64,000 nucleotides of DNA, taken from contig JBMFXC010000002.1 of NCBI GenBank assembly GCA_049964655.1, positions 4,335-68,334 of the forward strand, given 5' to 3'. The translations under genes and the position numbers were made by a program. Of this stretch, positions 1 through 8,675 are shown piece by piece. Origin of the DNA: JAJZJT01 sp049964655. Its GTDB lineage: Bacteria; Actinomycetota; Acidimicrobiia; Acidimicrobiales; RAAP-2. Positions within the stretch are counted from its first letter, which is position 1. Each line of letters starts with the position of its first letter. The notes under the pieces are model-generated. The model worked only from the letters and a program-made list of their open reading frames with translations. It was not told the origin of the DNA and did no database searches.

Positions 1-420
1 GCGACCCAGGTGGGGGAAGATGAACGCGCCACCGATGAGCACGGTCACGAGCGCCATGCCCTCGGCCAGCCGGGTGAGCGGGGCCCTCCAGCTCTGGCCG
101 GTCAGCCGCAGGATCGCCGAGATGACCGCGCCCCCGTAGCTCACCCCGATGAAGGTGATGACGTCGACGAGGTAGACGGCCCAGAACGCCTGGTCGTTGT
201 AGCCCGCCGACCCAAGGCCATGCTTGAGCTGGTAGCCCCAGGCGGCGAAGCCGGCCAGCACCACGAGCGACAGGACCGCCACCCCCGCCTTCCACACCCC
301 GCTCGGCCGCTCGAGCATCGGCCGCATAGCGGCGGCGCGCACGTCTCGCGACCACTGCGGGTCGACACTGTGTCCCGCGTGGCCGGGCACCGCCTCGACT
401 CCCTGTTGCGTCTCGCTCAC
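1..420 (-). CDS. NrfD/PsrC-like membrane subunit, N-terminal 140 codons only
   Basis: Membrane anchor and quinone-reactive subunit of an iron-sulfur oxidoreductase (NrfD/polysulfide reductase C family), cut by the left window edge. The GTG start at 420 has GGAGG at 426-430, five bases upstream. The frame stays open to base 1. After a hydrophilic head of about 45 residues there are at least three membrane segments, around residues 46-68 (VWKAGVAVLSL...), 80-106 and 122-140. The preceding gene encodes a four-cluster ferredoxin, the usual NrfC/PsrB partner, 92 bases away on the same strand. Family assignment rests on the membrane pattern and that context; the catalytic subunit, if any, would be outside the window. 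Confidence 0.75.
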   Translation of the reverse strand, partial: MSETQQGVEAVPGHAGHSVDPQWSRDVRAAAMRPMLERPSGVWKAGVAVLSLVVLAGFAAWGYQLKHGLGSAGYNDQAFWAVYLVDVITFIGVSYGGAVISAILRLTGQSWRAPLTRLAEGMALVTVLIGGAFIFPHLGR

Positions 421-512
421 TGTCGCCTCCGCGTTCCTGTTCGTTCCCGTCCGTCCCTGTGCCTTGCCGTCGTCCGCCGATCGACCGTTGCCGTTCGTCA
501 CCGTCACCCCCG

Positions 513-1544
513 TCAGCTCGAAGCGCCCGGGGTGTCCTGGCCGGCGTCCGCGTCCAGGTCCTGACCGTGGCCGAGGATGTACCAGACCCTCGGGTGGGTG
601 TTCTGCGAGGGCTTGAAGGTGACGGCGTCGTTCTCGTCGAGGAACGTGGACAGCTTCACGGTGTTGCCCATCGAGTTGACCGCCACGTCGGTGATGATGT
701 CGGCGTTGTAGATGGCCCCCATGGGACAGCCGGCTGCGCACTCGCTCATCAGCCCGTTGTTGAGGTTGCCGACGCAGAAGGTGCACTTACCGACCGTCCC
801 GAGACGCTGGGGCACCGGGAACTCGGCGTCCGCCTGCTGACCGGTCTTCGGATAGACCGTTCCCGCGTTCCAGTTGAAGTAACGGGCCTGGTACGGGCAG
901 GCGGCCATGCACATGCGGCAGCCGATGCACCGAGTCTGGTTGACCAGCACCACACCCTGGTCCTGCCGGAAGGTGGCGTGCACCGGGCAGACGTGGAGGC
1001 ACGGCGGGTTCTCGCACTGCATGCACGGCCGGGGGAACGGGTACTGCTGGCCCGTGCTGCTGGTCATGGTGAAGACGTCGATCCACGTCTGGTCGGGGGT
1101 CAGGTCGTGGGCCTTCTGGCACGCTGCCGTGCACGCCTTGCACCCGTTGCAGCTGCGCAGGTCGATGACCATGGCCCACTGGTGGTCGGGTGGCGCCGCC
1201 TGGTCGGCCATCGAAGCGGCCGCCCCTCCGCTCACCATGCCGCCCTTGGTGGTCCCGTTGGTCGTCGCTGCTGCCGCGTACTCGCGGTAGGTGACGAGGC
1301 CGACTCCCGTTCCGGCAACGGCCGCACCGGCCCCCAGTCCGAGCAGACGTAGGAACGACCGGCGGGAGACCGACGAGTCGTCGTCACCACCGTCACCACC
1401 GTCGGAGACGAGGCACGTCCCGCCCGGAAGGGGGGACCCTGCGGGGCACGACGATCCGGCGCTACACGCCCCGAGCGCCGGCGCCCCGACAGGCACGCCG
1501 TTCTCTCCCGGCTCGCCCGGGTCCAGATCGATCAACCAGCTCAC
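513..1544 (-). CDS. Tat-exported 4x[4Fe-4S] ferredoxin subunit (NrfC/PsrB/DmsB-like)
   Basis: Electron-transfer subunit that passes electrons between quinol-reacting NrfD (next gene) and a partner on the outer face of the membrane. Four cysteine clusters are visible: C132/135/138/142, C174/177/182/186, C206/209/212/216 and C254/257/269/273, the pattern of the DMSO reductase chain B/NrfC family. A twin-arginine motif SRRSFLR lies at residues 60-66, followed by a hydrophobic stretch to about 86, so export by Tat is predicted. The GTG start at 1544 is preceded by GAGGGAG at good distance. Odd: about 58 residues, with three cysteines (C27, C33, C44), precede the Tat motif, a very long n-region. 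Length 343 aa is above the family norm for that reason. Confidence 0.85.
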   Translation of the reverse strand: MSWLIDLDPGEPGENGVPVGAPALGACSAGSSCPAGSPLPGGTCLVSDGGDGGDDDSSVSRRSFLRLLGLGAGAAVAGTGVGLVTYREYAAAATTNGTTKGGMVSGGAAASMADQAAPPDHQWAMVIDLRSCNGCKACTAACQKAHDLTPDQTWIDVFTMTSSTGQQYPFPRPCMQCENPPCLHVCPVHATFRQDQGVVLVNQTRCIGCRMCMAACPYQARYFNWNAGTVYPKTGQQADAEFPVPQRLGTVGKCTFCVGNLNNGLMSECAAGCPMGAIYNADIITDVAVNSMGNTVKLSTFLDENDAVTFKPSQNTHPRVWYILGHGQDLDADAGQDTPGASS

Positions 1545-1642
1545 TTTGGTTCTCCCTCGTGTCTCACGTCGTACCGGGTCTCACGTCGTACCGACTGCAC
1601 CGAGGGCCTCGTCGCCGCGGGCCCTGGTGCGACCGGGCCTGC

Positions 1643-2362
1643 TCAGGTGAACGTGACCGACCCTTCCATCCAGCCGTTGGTGTTCATGGCCCCACCCATC
1701 CCCGTCGCGCCGCTCCCGCAGGGGGCGGCGCACAGCCAGTGGAACGTCCCCTTCTTGGTCACGCGGAACGTGAAGGTGACGGTGACCGGGTGGGCGCTCG
1801 AGGACGCTGCGGGAACCGGCACGTTGACCAGCAACCCGGGAATGGTGAAGGTGTGGGACACCTCGTCGTTGGGCACGGCGCGCACGGGCTGCCCGTCGAC
1901 CAGTTCGGTTCCTCCAGAGGTCTCCCCGAAGGTGGCATCGGCGCCCCACACCTGCCCCCACGGCGACGCCGGGGGAAGGGGTGCGGTGCCGTCGTCGTGG
2001 TTGACGATAGTGAGGACGACCGTCGCTCCGGCCGGAGCGGTGAAGCCGTCGGGCACGTAGCGTGGCCAACCGGGCCGACCGTCCATCTTGCCCGTCTGGA
2101 TGACCAGCGTCCGGTGGACGACCACCGAGCTCGTCTCGAGCCCGTTCCGGGTCGAGCCGGTGCCGGCGGCACCGGTAGACGACGAGCAGGCGGCAAGGGA
2201 GACAGCGAGGACGACCCCGGCCCCGAGCACGGCGGCCCGGCGAGCGAGGGGACGACGCCACCTGGCGCCGCCGCTCCTGTTGGTCACCCGGCCGGTCCGC
2301 CAGCCGGCGGGGTCCCCCCCCGCCGGCTGGCCTACCACTGGCTCGTTCCGTTCCGGTTCCAT
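1643..2362 (-). CDS. Lipoprotein cupredoxin with CuA-like loop (paralogue 1)
   Basis: Predicted lipid-anchored copper protein, likely an electron carrier for the NrfC/NrfD-like pair encoded downstream. Start chosen at the ATG at 2362 (MEPERNEP), with AAGGAGGA at good spacing; a longer frame exists but lacks a ribosome site. Lipobox SLAAC puts the acylated cysteine at residue 59. The cupredoxin fold is suggested by EVSHTFTIPGLLV (H170) and by the loop CAAPCGSGATGM (C211, C215, M222). That spacing, C-x3-C-G-S-x-x-x-x-M, equals the CuA loop of cytochrome oxidase subunit II, except that the histidine between the second Cys and the Met is Ala. A Met-rich tail follows. It is a clear paralogue of the upstream gene. 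Confidence 0.75.
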   Translation of the reverse strand: MEPERNEPVVGQPAGGDPAGWRTGRVTNRSGGARWRRPLARRAAVLGAGVVLAVSLAACSSSTGAAGTGSTRNGLETSSVVVHRTLVIQTGKMDGRPGWPRYVPDGFTAPAGATVVLTIVNHDDGTAPLPPASPWGQVWGADATFGETSGGTELVDGQPVRAVPNDEVSHTFTIPGLLVNVPVPAASSSAHPVTVTFTFRVTKKGTFHWLCAAPCGSGATGMGGAMNTNGWMEGSVTFT

Positions 2363-2432
2363 TCCCTTCGTCCTCCTTCGCCTGCCGAGCTCTGTCGTCA
2401 TGGCCGCTGGTCGCTACCGGTTCCGGGGCGGC

Positions 2433-3077
2433 TCACGCCACCGTGAGCTGGCCCTCCATGTCGCCCATGGTCGCCATGGCTCCGCTCATGCCATCCGCAC
2501 CGCTCCCGCAGGGAGCCATGCACTTCCAGGTGAACGTGCCGGCCTTGCTCGCCGTGAAGGTGAAGCTGACGACGAGTGGCTGCTTCGCCCCGCTCGTCGC
2601 CGTCGGCGCCGCAGCGATGGGCACGTTGATCCCGAGCTGCGGGACGGTCCACGTATGGGACACCTGGGCTGCCGTCACCGAGGTGACGGGCTGTCCGCCT
2701 TCGGTGAGGCCGCTCACCCCGGTCGCCTTGGCGTACATGGCCATGCTCGAGGGGAGGGGTGCCGTGCCGTCGTCGTAGTTGTAGATGGTCATGTCGACCG
2801 TCGCTCCCTTGGGAACGGTGAAGCTCGACGGCTGGTAGATGGGCCAGCCGGGGTTCTTGGTCATGCCGCCGGTGAGGATGACGGTGGCCAGGTGCACGGT
2901 GACCGGAGCCGTCGCCGGGGCGGACTTGGTGCCGCTGGCGCTGCTGGTGCTCGAGCAGGCGCTCAGCAGCCCGGCCGCGGCCAGAACCCCGGCCCCGAGC
3001 GCAGCCCAACGCCGGGCTCGACGCGGTCGGCGGCCGGCCGGGATCACTGCTGCGTGTCCCTCACTCATCGTCTCCAT
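2433..3077 (-). CDS. Lipoprotein cupredoxin with CuA-like loop (paralogue 2)
   Basis: Second lipid-anchored cupredoxin, first gene of the redox operon. The ATG at 3077 (METMSEGH) has AGGAGG nine bases upstream; the in-frame TTG three codons earlier overlaps that site and is not the start. Lipobox LLSAC gives C41. Copper-site candidates are H141 in QVSHTWTVPQL, C186 and C190 in CMAPCGSGADGM, and M197; the CuA histidine position is again Ala. Short tail rich in methionine (GMSGAMATMGDM). The shared blocks DDGTAPLP, VSHT, NVP and APCGSGA show duplication with the gene 70 bases downstream. Function as a periplasmic-face electron carrier is inference from fold and neighbours. Confidence 0.75.
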   Translation of the reverse strand: METMSEGHAAVIPAGRRPRRARRWAALGAGVLAAAGLLSACSSTSSASGTKSAPATAPVTVHLATVILTGGMTKNPGWPIYQPSSFTVPKGATVDMTIYNYDDGTAPLPSSMAMYAKATGVSGLTEGGQPVTSVTAAQVSHTWTVPQLGINVPIAAAPTATSGAKQPLVVSFTFTASKAGTFTWKCMAPCGSGADGMSGAMATMGDMEGQLTVA

Positions 3078-3305
3078 GGCGCACAACCTCCTTGGCTCGG
3101 CGCGTCGTCTGACGCGTCACGCTGCACTGGTCCGGGGCCCTCTACGTGGTCGACCGGTACCTTCAGGGATTGTGCGCAAGAGCCGTCCGGCCGTGCAGCG
3201 AGCTACCACCGTGGTGGACACCCGTAATTCCTCGGTACGTGCGCCCCAGGGCGCCTCGAGGTCGACTCGAGCCGGGCCGGGCGGATGTCTCCCGTAGCGG
3301 GAGGT

Positions 3306-4721
3306 TCAGGACCCGGAGATGGATCCGGAGATGGCAACGGCGACGGTGACGGTGGTCCCCCCCGAGGGGCCTGGGCCCACCTCCAGCCGGGCACCGACCG
3401 CCTCTGCCCGCTCACCCATGCCGAGCAGGCCGAGGCCGCGAGGTGCATCGGCAGCGAAGCCGGAGCCGTCGTCGGCGACGGTCACTCGGCACGCTTCCGG
3501 CGTGAAGGTCATCGTGACGTCGACCGCGGTTGCCCCCGAGTGGCGCTCGGCGTTGCGGACCGACTCCTGCACGATCCGGAAAAGGGCCAGCTCGACGGGA
3601 GAGGTCAGCCGGCGCGGCGTGCCGTCCACGACGAGGGAACGGACCGTCGTCCCGCCCGGCTCGTCGAGAAAGGCCTGGACGGCAGCGACCAGGCCGAGGT
3701 CGTCGAGGACGGGTGGCCGGAGCCCACGAGCCAGTGCCCGGAGCTCGGCGATCACCTCCAACGCTTCGCTCCGGGCAGTGCGGATCGACGCAGGCAGGAC
3801 GGCTTCTGCGTTCGCGCTCCGGGCGGCAGCTTCTTCGGCAGCGAGCAGCCGCTGGCTCAGACGGACCAGCCGTTGGACCGGCTCGTCGTGGAGCTCCTGG
3901 GAGATCCGGCGACGTTCCTCCTCCTGCACCTCGACGAGGTCGCTGGCGAAGGCACGGGCGTCCCGCCCCTCGCGGGTCTCGGAGGTCACGTCGTGCAGCA
4001 CGACCTGGACGGCCTCGAGACCGGAGGCATCGAGGCCGGTCACCACGGTGGACTCGACCCGGAGCTCGCGGGCACCGTCCCCTGCGCCTACCACCAGTCG
4101 GCGTCCAGCATGGCGCGACGTGTGGTCCGCTGCCGGCTCGGTCCGTGCCCGTCCGTCCATCTCGATGCCCAACGAGGCAGCAAGGCTGCCGGTGACGCCG
4201 TCGCCGAAGAGCAACCGGGCGGCCGGGTTGGCCAGGACGACGGTGCCGGTCTCGTCGACCACCAGGGTGGGCGACACGTGGGCGTCCAACAGGCTTCGGT
4301 AGCGGTGCTCGGCTGCCCGGTGGTCGGCGTCCGCCTGTTCGGCGGCAGCACGGGCGGTCCTCTCCCGCTCGATGCGGAACCCGACGAGGACGGCGACAGC
4401 CGTGATCAGCGTCAGCTCCACGAGGTCGGCATACGGTTGACCCTGGTCGCGAGGCAGCAACAGGTCGGGCGTCCACACCACCCACGCCCACAGTGCGGTG
4501 GCCACCGACGGGCCGAGGCCGAACGCCGCTGCGGCGTAGGCGACGGGGACGAGGAGCAGGCCCACCGTCTCGGAGGCCGGAAAGGGCGTCGTGCGCAACA
4601 GTCCGGCCTGGTCCACCACCAGGTGCATCCCGGCGATGGCGACCACGAGCACCTGGACCACCCAGAAGCGGACGTCCCGCAGCGGTGGGTGGCACGCGTC
4701 CCACAGGGCACGACGGATCAT
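3306..4721 (-). CDS. NarL-type sensor histidine kinase
   Basis: Membrane sensor kinase, partner of the response regulator encoded just upstream. Domain order: three to four hydrophobic segments (about 19-38, 53-82, 98-115), a PAS-like domain around 140-250 (HRYRSLLDAHVSPTLVVDETG), a HisKA_3 dimerisation segment with phospho-acceptor H278 in SQELHDEPVQRL, and a HATPase_c domain with the N box ESVRNAERHSG, VADDGSGF and GLGLLGMGERA. The ATG at 4721 overlaps the regulator's stop as ATGA, so translation is coupled; longer frames into the regulator gene were not used. 471 aa. The signal is unknown; the redox operon lies 228 bases downstream on the same strand and may be a target. Confidence 0.88.
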   Translation of the reverse strand: MIRRALWDACHPPLRDVRFWVVQVLVVAIAGMHLVVDQAGLLRTTPFPASETVGLLLVPVAYAAAAFGLGPSVATALWAWVVWTPDLLLPRDQGQPYADLVELTLITAVAVLVGFRIERERTARAAAEQADADHRAAEHRYRSLLDAHVSPTLVVDETGTVVLANPAARLLFGDGVTGSLAASLGIEMDGRARTEPAADHTSRHAGRRLVVGAGDGARELRVESTVVTGLDASGLEAVQVVLHDVTSETREGRDARAFASDLVEVQEEERRRISQELHDEPVQRLVRLSQRLLAAEEAAARSANAEAVLPASIRTARSEALEVIAELRALARGLRPPVLDDLGLVAAVQAFLDEPGGTTVRSLVVDGTPRRLTSPVELALFRIVQESVRNAERHSGATAVDVTMTFTPEACRVTVADDGSGFAADAPRGLGLLGMGERAEAVGARLEVGPGPSGGTTVTVAVAISGSISGS

Positions 4722-5413
4722 CCCGACGGCGACCCCGAGGCTGGCGCGACCCCGTGACGAGCAGCCCACAGCGCCGCCTCGGTGCGTGAGGCGACCCCCA
4801 GCTTCGAGAGGAGCTCGGTCACATAGCCCTCGACGGTGCGTACGTTCAGCCCGAGCTGGTCGGCGATGTGGCGGTTGGTCCACCCGGACGCCAGACAGGT
4901 CAACACCTGCATCTCGCGGGAGGAGAAGCCGACCGGCGACGAGGGGTCGGCTTCGACCGCCGGATGGGCAAGCAGGTGGACCAGGCTGTGGTCGAGGACG
5001 ACGGCACCTGCGGCCACCGCTCGCACCGCGCCGGCCAGTTCGTCGCTGGTCGCCGTCTTGAGCAGGTAGCCGGACGCGCCCCGTGACACGGACTCGGTCA
5101 CGTAGGCGGCGTCGTCGAAGGCACTGACGATCAGGACGCGCACGCCGAGGTCGTCTTGCTCGGCACGGTCGAGGACGTCGAGGCCGCTCCCGTCAGCCAG
5201 ACGGAAGTCGACGAGCGCGACGTCCGGCTGCTCGGCGGCGAGGACGGCGAGAGCGGCGGCGACCGACGCGGCCACGCCGACGACGTCCAGGTCGTCATGC
5301 TGGGCGAGCAGTTCGCAGATGCCCTCGCGGACCAAAGCGTGGTCGTCGATCACGACCAGTCGGATCGTCCGGTCCGGCACCTGTCCGTCCACCGACGGCT
5401 CGCACGAGCCCAC
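4718..5413 (-). CDS. NarL/FixJ-family response regulator
   Basis: DNA-binding response regulator of the two-component system. The receiver domain occupies about residues 16-135, with acidic pair D23/D24, phospho-acceptor D69 (VALVDFRLADGSG) and K119 (GYLLKTATS). A LuxR-type helix-turn-helix fills about 160-215 (FSSREMQVLTCLASGWTNRH, then IADQLGLNVRTVEGYV). The GTG start at 5413 has no good Shine-Dalgarno, but a TAGGGT box ends six bases before it, which fits a leaderless transcript. The stop overlaps the kinase start. 231 aa, normal for the family. Confidence 0.9.
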   Translation of the reverse strand: MGSCEPSVDGQVPDRTIRLVVIDDHALVREGICELLAQHDDLDVVGVAASVAAALAVLAAEQPDVALVDFRLADGSGLDVLDRAEQDDLGVRVLIVSAFDDAAYVTESVSRGASGYLLKTATSDELAGAVRAVAAGAVVLDHSLVHLLAHPAVEADPSSPVGFSSREMQVLTCLASGWTNRHIADQLGLNVRTVEGYVTELLSKLGVASRTEAALWAARHGVAPASGSPSG

Positions 5414-5667
5414 GCCGGCACCCTATGCCTGGTCGGGGTGGTCGGGGAGCGAGGAATCACGGGAATCCCTCCCGAGATCCCACGGTTTTCACGCTGTCGG
5501 TGGCGACACGACCGGCGGATGATGGGCCGTGAGGAACGGCGCGGTCGGTGCGCTCACCGGACCGACGCCAAGAGTTTCCCGTGACCACGCCCGAGCGGCG
5601 GTGCCGCCCGGTGCCTCGGCGCTCCGCCCGACGCGGAGCGCCCGATCGACGAGAGGACAGGTGCACC

Positions 5668-5934
5668 ATGGCATGGCTGGCAGCAATCGCGCTCGGCATC
5701 GCCGCCCTCGCGCTCGTCGCCGTCGCCGCCGAGTGGGCCGTCGTCGGGACCGTCGCGGTGGCCTCCGTCGCTCATCGCCTGGTGCGTAGCCGCAGGGACC
5801 CCGCCAGTCCTCGCAACCTGGCGCGCTCGTTGCGCCCCGACGACATCGCCGAGTTGCGCGACCGCTTCTCCGACCTGCTGGCCGAGCCGCCGTCGCACGC
5901 AGAGCCCGCTCCCCCCTGGCCGGCAGCGTCGTGA
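5668..5934 (+). CDS. Small single-pass membrane protein, unknown function
   Basis: 88-residue protein starting at ATG 5668, preceded by GAGAGGACAGG. Residues 1-35 are strongly hydrophobic (MAWLAAIALGIAALALVAV...), forming one or two membrane passes. The rest is a basic then acidic soluble tail with RSLRPDDIAELRDRFSDLL, which could form an amphipathic helix. I do not recognise a family. It stands alone between the two-component system and a convergent exporter gene. Supported by ribosome site, length and composition; otherwise hypothetical. Confidence 0.55.
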   Translation: MAWLAAIALGIAALALVAVAAEWAVVGTVAVASVAHRLVRSRRDPASPRNLARSLRPDDIAELRDRFSDLLAEPPSHAEPAPPWPAAS

Positions 5935-5974
5935 CGACCTCACGACCCTGAGCAGGGACGGCGACCGGGCGGAC

Positions 5975-6188
5975 GCCTCCGCCTCCGCCTCCGCCTCCGC
6001 CTCCGCCTCCGCCTCCGCCTCCGCCTCCNNNNNNNNNNNNNNNNNNNNNNNNNNNNNNNNNNNNNNNNNNNNNNNNNNNNNNNNNNNNNNNNNNNNNNNN
6101 NNNNNNNNNNNNNNNNNNNNNNNNNNNNGCCTCCGCCTCCGCCTCCGCCTCCGCCTCCGCCTCCGCCTCCGCCTCCGCCTCCGCCTCC
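5975..6188. repeat. GCCTCC hexamer tandem repeat containing an assembly gap
   Basis: Nine perfect copies of GCCTCC (5975-6028), a run of 100 N (6029-6128), then ten perfect copies (6129-6188). The true copy number is unknown. It lies between two convergent genes and is not obviously translated. On the minus strand the unit reads GGAGGC. Confidence 0.95.
6029..6128. other. Assembly gap, 100 N
   Basis: Exactly 100 undetermined bases, a standard placeholder for a gap of unknown length, sitting inside the hexamer repeat. Confidence 0.98.
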
Positions 6189-6280
6189 GGCCGACGAGGC
6201 TTGGTCTGTCACATGCCGGTACGACGGCCCTGATGGCCCCGACGGCCCCTCCGACGTGCTCGCCACGCCGGTCAGTTCCC

Positions 6281-8449
6281 TCAGGGAGCCTCCGGCGTTC
6301 CCACCACACCGCCGAGCACAGGCTCTGACGGTGGTGGTGTCGCTCCCACGGAACGAGGGACGGTGCGCTGCTGGTGCCCGGGCCACCAGGCCCGCTCGCC
6401 GACGAGGGCCGTCACCGAGGGCGTGAGGAACATCGCCATCACGAAGGCGGCCGCCGCGATGCCGAAGGAGATAGCGAAGCCCATCTGGCTGAGCGTGGAG
6501 CCCCCGGCCAGGATGAGCGAGGCGAACGTCCCGGCCAGGATGAGCCCGGCCGACGCGATGGTGGGCCCAGCGTGGCGGACCGCCATCGCGGCGGCGTCGT
6601 GGGGGCCACGCCCCTCGGCCGCCTCCTCGCGCAGACGCGACACCATCAAGATGTTGTAGTCGGTGCCGAGCGCCACCACGAAGAGGTACATGACGATCGG
6701 CAGGATGAAGGTGAGCCCGCTGCTGCCACCCGCGTGCTCGAAGACGTCCACGGCGGCACCCAGCGTGGCGGCAAACCCGAGGCCTACCGCTGCCATCAGG
6801 TACCACGGCGCCACGACGCTGCGCAGGAGCAGCCCGAGGATGACGAGGATGAGCGCGGCCGCCACCGGGAAGACGATGGCGTAGTCGTGGTCCATGGCCT
6901 TCTGCAGGTCGACGTAGACGGAGGTGATACCCCCGATGAGAGCCCGACTGCCGGGGGGTGTGGCGTCGGCCGCCCGCTGGAGCGGACCGCGCACGGTGTC
7001 CATGGCGGCGTTCGACTGACCGGGATGGTCGAGGACTACCTCGAAGTCGGCCACGGTCTGCCCCTCGGCGACCTGAGGCGGAGCCACCTCGGCGACACCA
7101 GGCACGGCGGCAAGTCGGGTGCGGTACGAGGCCAGGGAACCCGGAGAGAGTGGCCGGTTGGTCGTCGACTCGAGGAAGACGTCGGTGGGCTCGGTGGCGC
7201 CGGCGGGAAAGCCCTTCAGGAGAACGGTGTCGAAGACCGCCGACTGGCTCTGCGCGCTCGAACCCGAGTTCAGGTCGAAGGTGGGCCGGAACCCCAGGGC
7301 CCCGACGGCCAGCACCGCCAGCACGCCGCCGCTCACCAGGGCAAACCGACCGGGGTGTCGTCCGAGGGCATCGCCGAGGGCGGCGAAGCGTGCGCCCTCC
7401 GGCTCACGCTTCCACCCCGCCGACGGCCAGAAGACCTTCGTCCCGAGCAACGAGACCACTGCCGGCACGAGGGTCAGGCCGGCGACCAGGGTGGTCGCCA
7501 CGGCGATGGCGAGAGCCGGCCCGAGCGAGCGGAAGAGGCTGAGGCTCGACAGGGTGAGGGCGAGGAAGGCGATGATGACGGCGCCCGCCGCGGTGGCGAT
7601 GGCAGGCCCGACGCGCCCGACCGCACTGACCATGGCCTCCTTGGCATCCTCGCCGGTGCGGAGCCGTTCGCGGTAGCGGAAGAGCAGGAAAAGGATGTAG
7701 TCGGTGCCCACCCCGAAGAGCACCACGATGAGCATCGCCGTCACGGTGCTGTCGACCTGAAGGCCGAACGCCTCGCTTGCCGAGGCGATCAGCCCGGTGG
7801 CCATCTGCGAGACGACGCCGATCACCACGATCGGCAGCAGGGCGATGACTGGGCTCCGGAAGATCACGAGCAGCAGCACCAGGATCAGCCCGATCGTCGC
7901 CCCGGCGACCACCTTGTTGGCACGCTGCCCGGCCTTCTGCTGGTCGACGAACTGTGCGGCGGTGCCCGTCACGCCGGCTCGCAGGCCGGTGCCGGCCGTG
8001 AGCGCTGCGAGGTCGGTGCGCAGCGTCCGGATGGCGTCGACTTGCCGGGTGCTCAGTTGTCCAGCAGCATTCGGCATCTGGATACCGATGGTCTGCACCA
8101 GTCGGTTGGGCGACGTCGGACCGTTCTCCACGGCGGCGATCGCCGGGAGGTGCCGGGCGGCCAGCGCTGTGCCAATGGCGTCCACCCGGGCCGCGTCGAC
8201 GGCGGTGAGCGGCCGGCCGTCGGCCCGTTCGACGACCACGATCGCCGCCGGCGCAGCCGCCTTCGGGAAGGCCCGCTTCTGCAGTTGCTGCGCCTCCACC
8301 GACTGGTAGTGGGACGGGAGGAAGGAGGCCTCGTTGGTGGTGGTGGCCAGCTTGGGCGCCAGGCCGATCACGACGACGGCCGCAAGCGCCCACAACCCGA
8401 TCACTCGCCACGGGTGCCTCACGACCCCGCGTCCCAGACGCACGAACAT
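6281..8449 (-). CDS. MmpL/RND-superfamily exporter
   Basis: Large inner-membrane transporter of the MMPL group, typically exporting lipids or lipophilic compounds by proton motive force. 722 aa with the expected duplicated layout: one membrane span (about 13-33), an extracytoplasmic domain, five spans (VVAGATIGLILVLLLVIF onward, including VLFGVGTDYILFLLFRYRE), then a second extracytoplasmic domain and six spans with VVALGTDYNILMVSRLREE. The paired GTDY motifs hold the aspartates of the proton relay. Start chosen at ATG 8449 with AAGGGAG about ten bases upstream, not the frame extending to 8485. Divergent from a TetR gene with which it shares a symmetric promoter region; TetR control is likely. 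Confidence 0.9.
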   Translation of the reverse strand: MFVRLGRGVVRHPWRVIGLWALAAVVVIGLAPKLATTTNEASFLPSHYQSVEAQQLQKRAFPKAAAPAAIVVVERADGRPLTAVDAARVDAIGTALAARHLPAIAAVENGPTSPNRLVQTIGIQMPNAAGQLSTRQVDAIRTLRTDLAALTAGTGLRAGVTGTAAQFVDQQKAGQRANKVVAGATIGLILVLLLVIFRSPVIALLPIVVIGVVSQMATGLIASASEAFGLQVDSTVTAMLIVVLFGVGTDYILFLLFRYRERLRTGEDAKEAMVSAVGRVGPAIATAAGAVIIAFLALTLSSLSLFRSLGPALAIAVATTLVAGLTLVPAVVSLLGTKVFWPSAGWKREPEGARFAALGDALGRHPGRFALVSGGVLAVLAVGALGFRPTFDLNSGSSAQSQSAVFDTVLLKGFPAGATEPTDVFLESTTNRPLSPGSLASYRTRLAAVPGVAEVAPPQVAEGQTVADFEVVLDHPGQSNAAMDTVRGPLQRAADATPPGSRALIGGITSVYVDLQKAMDHDYAIVFPVAAALILVILGLLLRSVVAPWYLMAAVGLGFAATLGAAVDVFEHAGGSSGLTFILPIVMYLFVVALGTDYNILMVSRLREEAAEGRGPHDAAAMAVRHAGPTIASAGLILAGTFASLILAGGSTLSQMGFAISFGIAAAAFVMAMFLTPSVTALVGERAWWPGHQQRTVPRSVGATPPPSEPVLGGVVGTPEAP

Positions 8450-8551
8450 CGGCGGCGGCTCCCTTCGCAACGCAGTCCGCGTCACCGGTCACCGACCGAC
8501 AGCCGGTGGCACCGTGGACGACGATGGGCGGCGATCGCCGGCCCGTGGTCG

Positions 8552-8595
8552 ACCGTAGAAGCTTGCTTGTCGCCCGTCAAGTCAGCTGCTACGGT
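8552..8595. promoter_or_regulatory. Divergent, dyad-symmetric promoter pair with candidate TetR operator
   Basis: Rightward promoter: TTGTCG (8567-8572), 17-bp spacer, TACGGT (8590-8595). Leftward promoter: TTGACG (minus strand, 8580-8575), 17-bp spacer, TACGGT (8557-8552). Both share the same centre at 8573.5. The central TTGtCGcccGtCAA (8567-8580) is an imperfect palindrome that overlaps both -35 boxes and is the best operator candidate. Confidence 0.65.
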
Positions 8596-8675
8596 TGGCG
8601 TTCCTCGCCCGCGGTCGGCTGGGTCACGACGGACCGGTCGGACGGCGCTGGCGTTCGCGACGAGGAGGTGCCGTG

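Noticed and set aside
2363..2401. Earlier start of cupredoxin 1 at 2401
   Set aside because: No ribosome site there; AAGGAGGA is correctly placed for the ATG at 2362.
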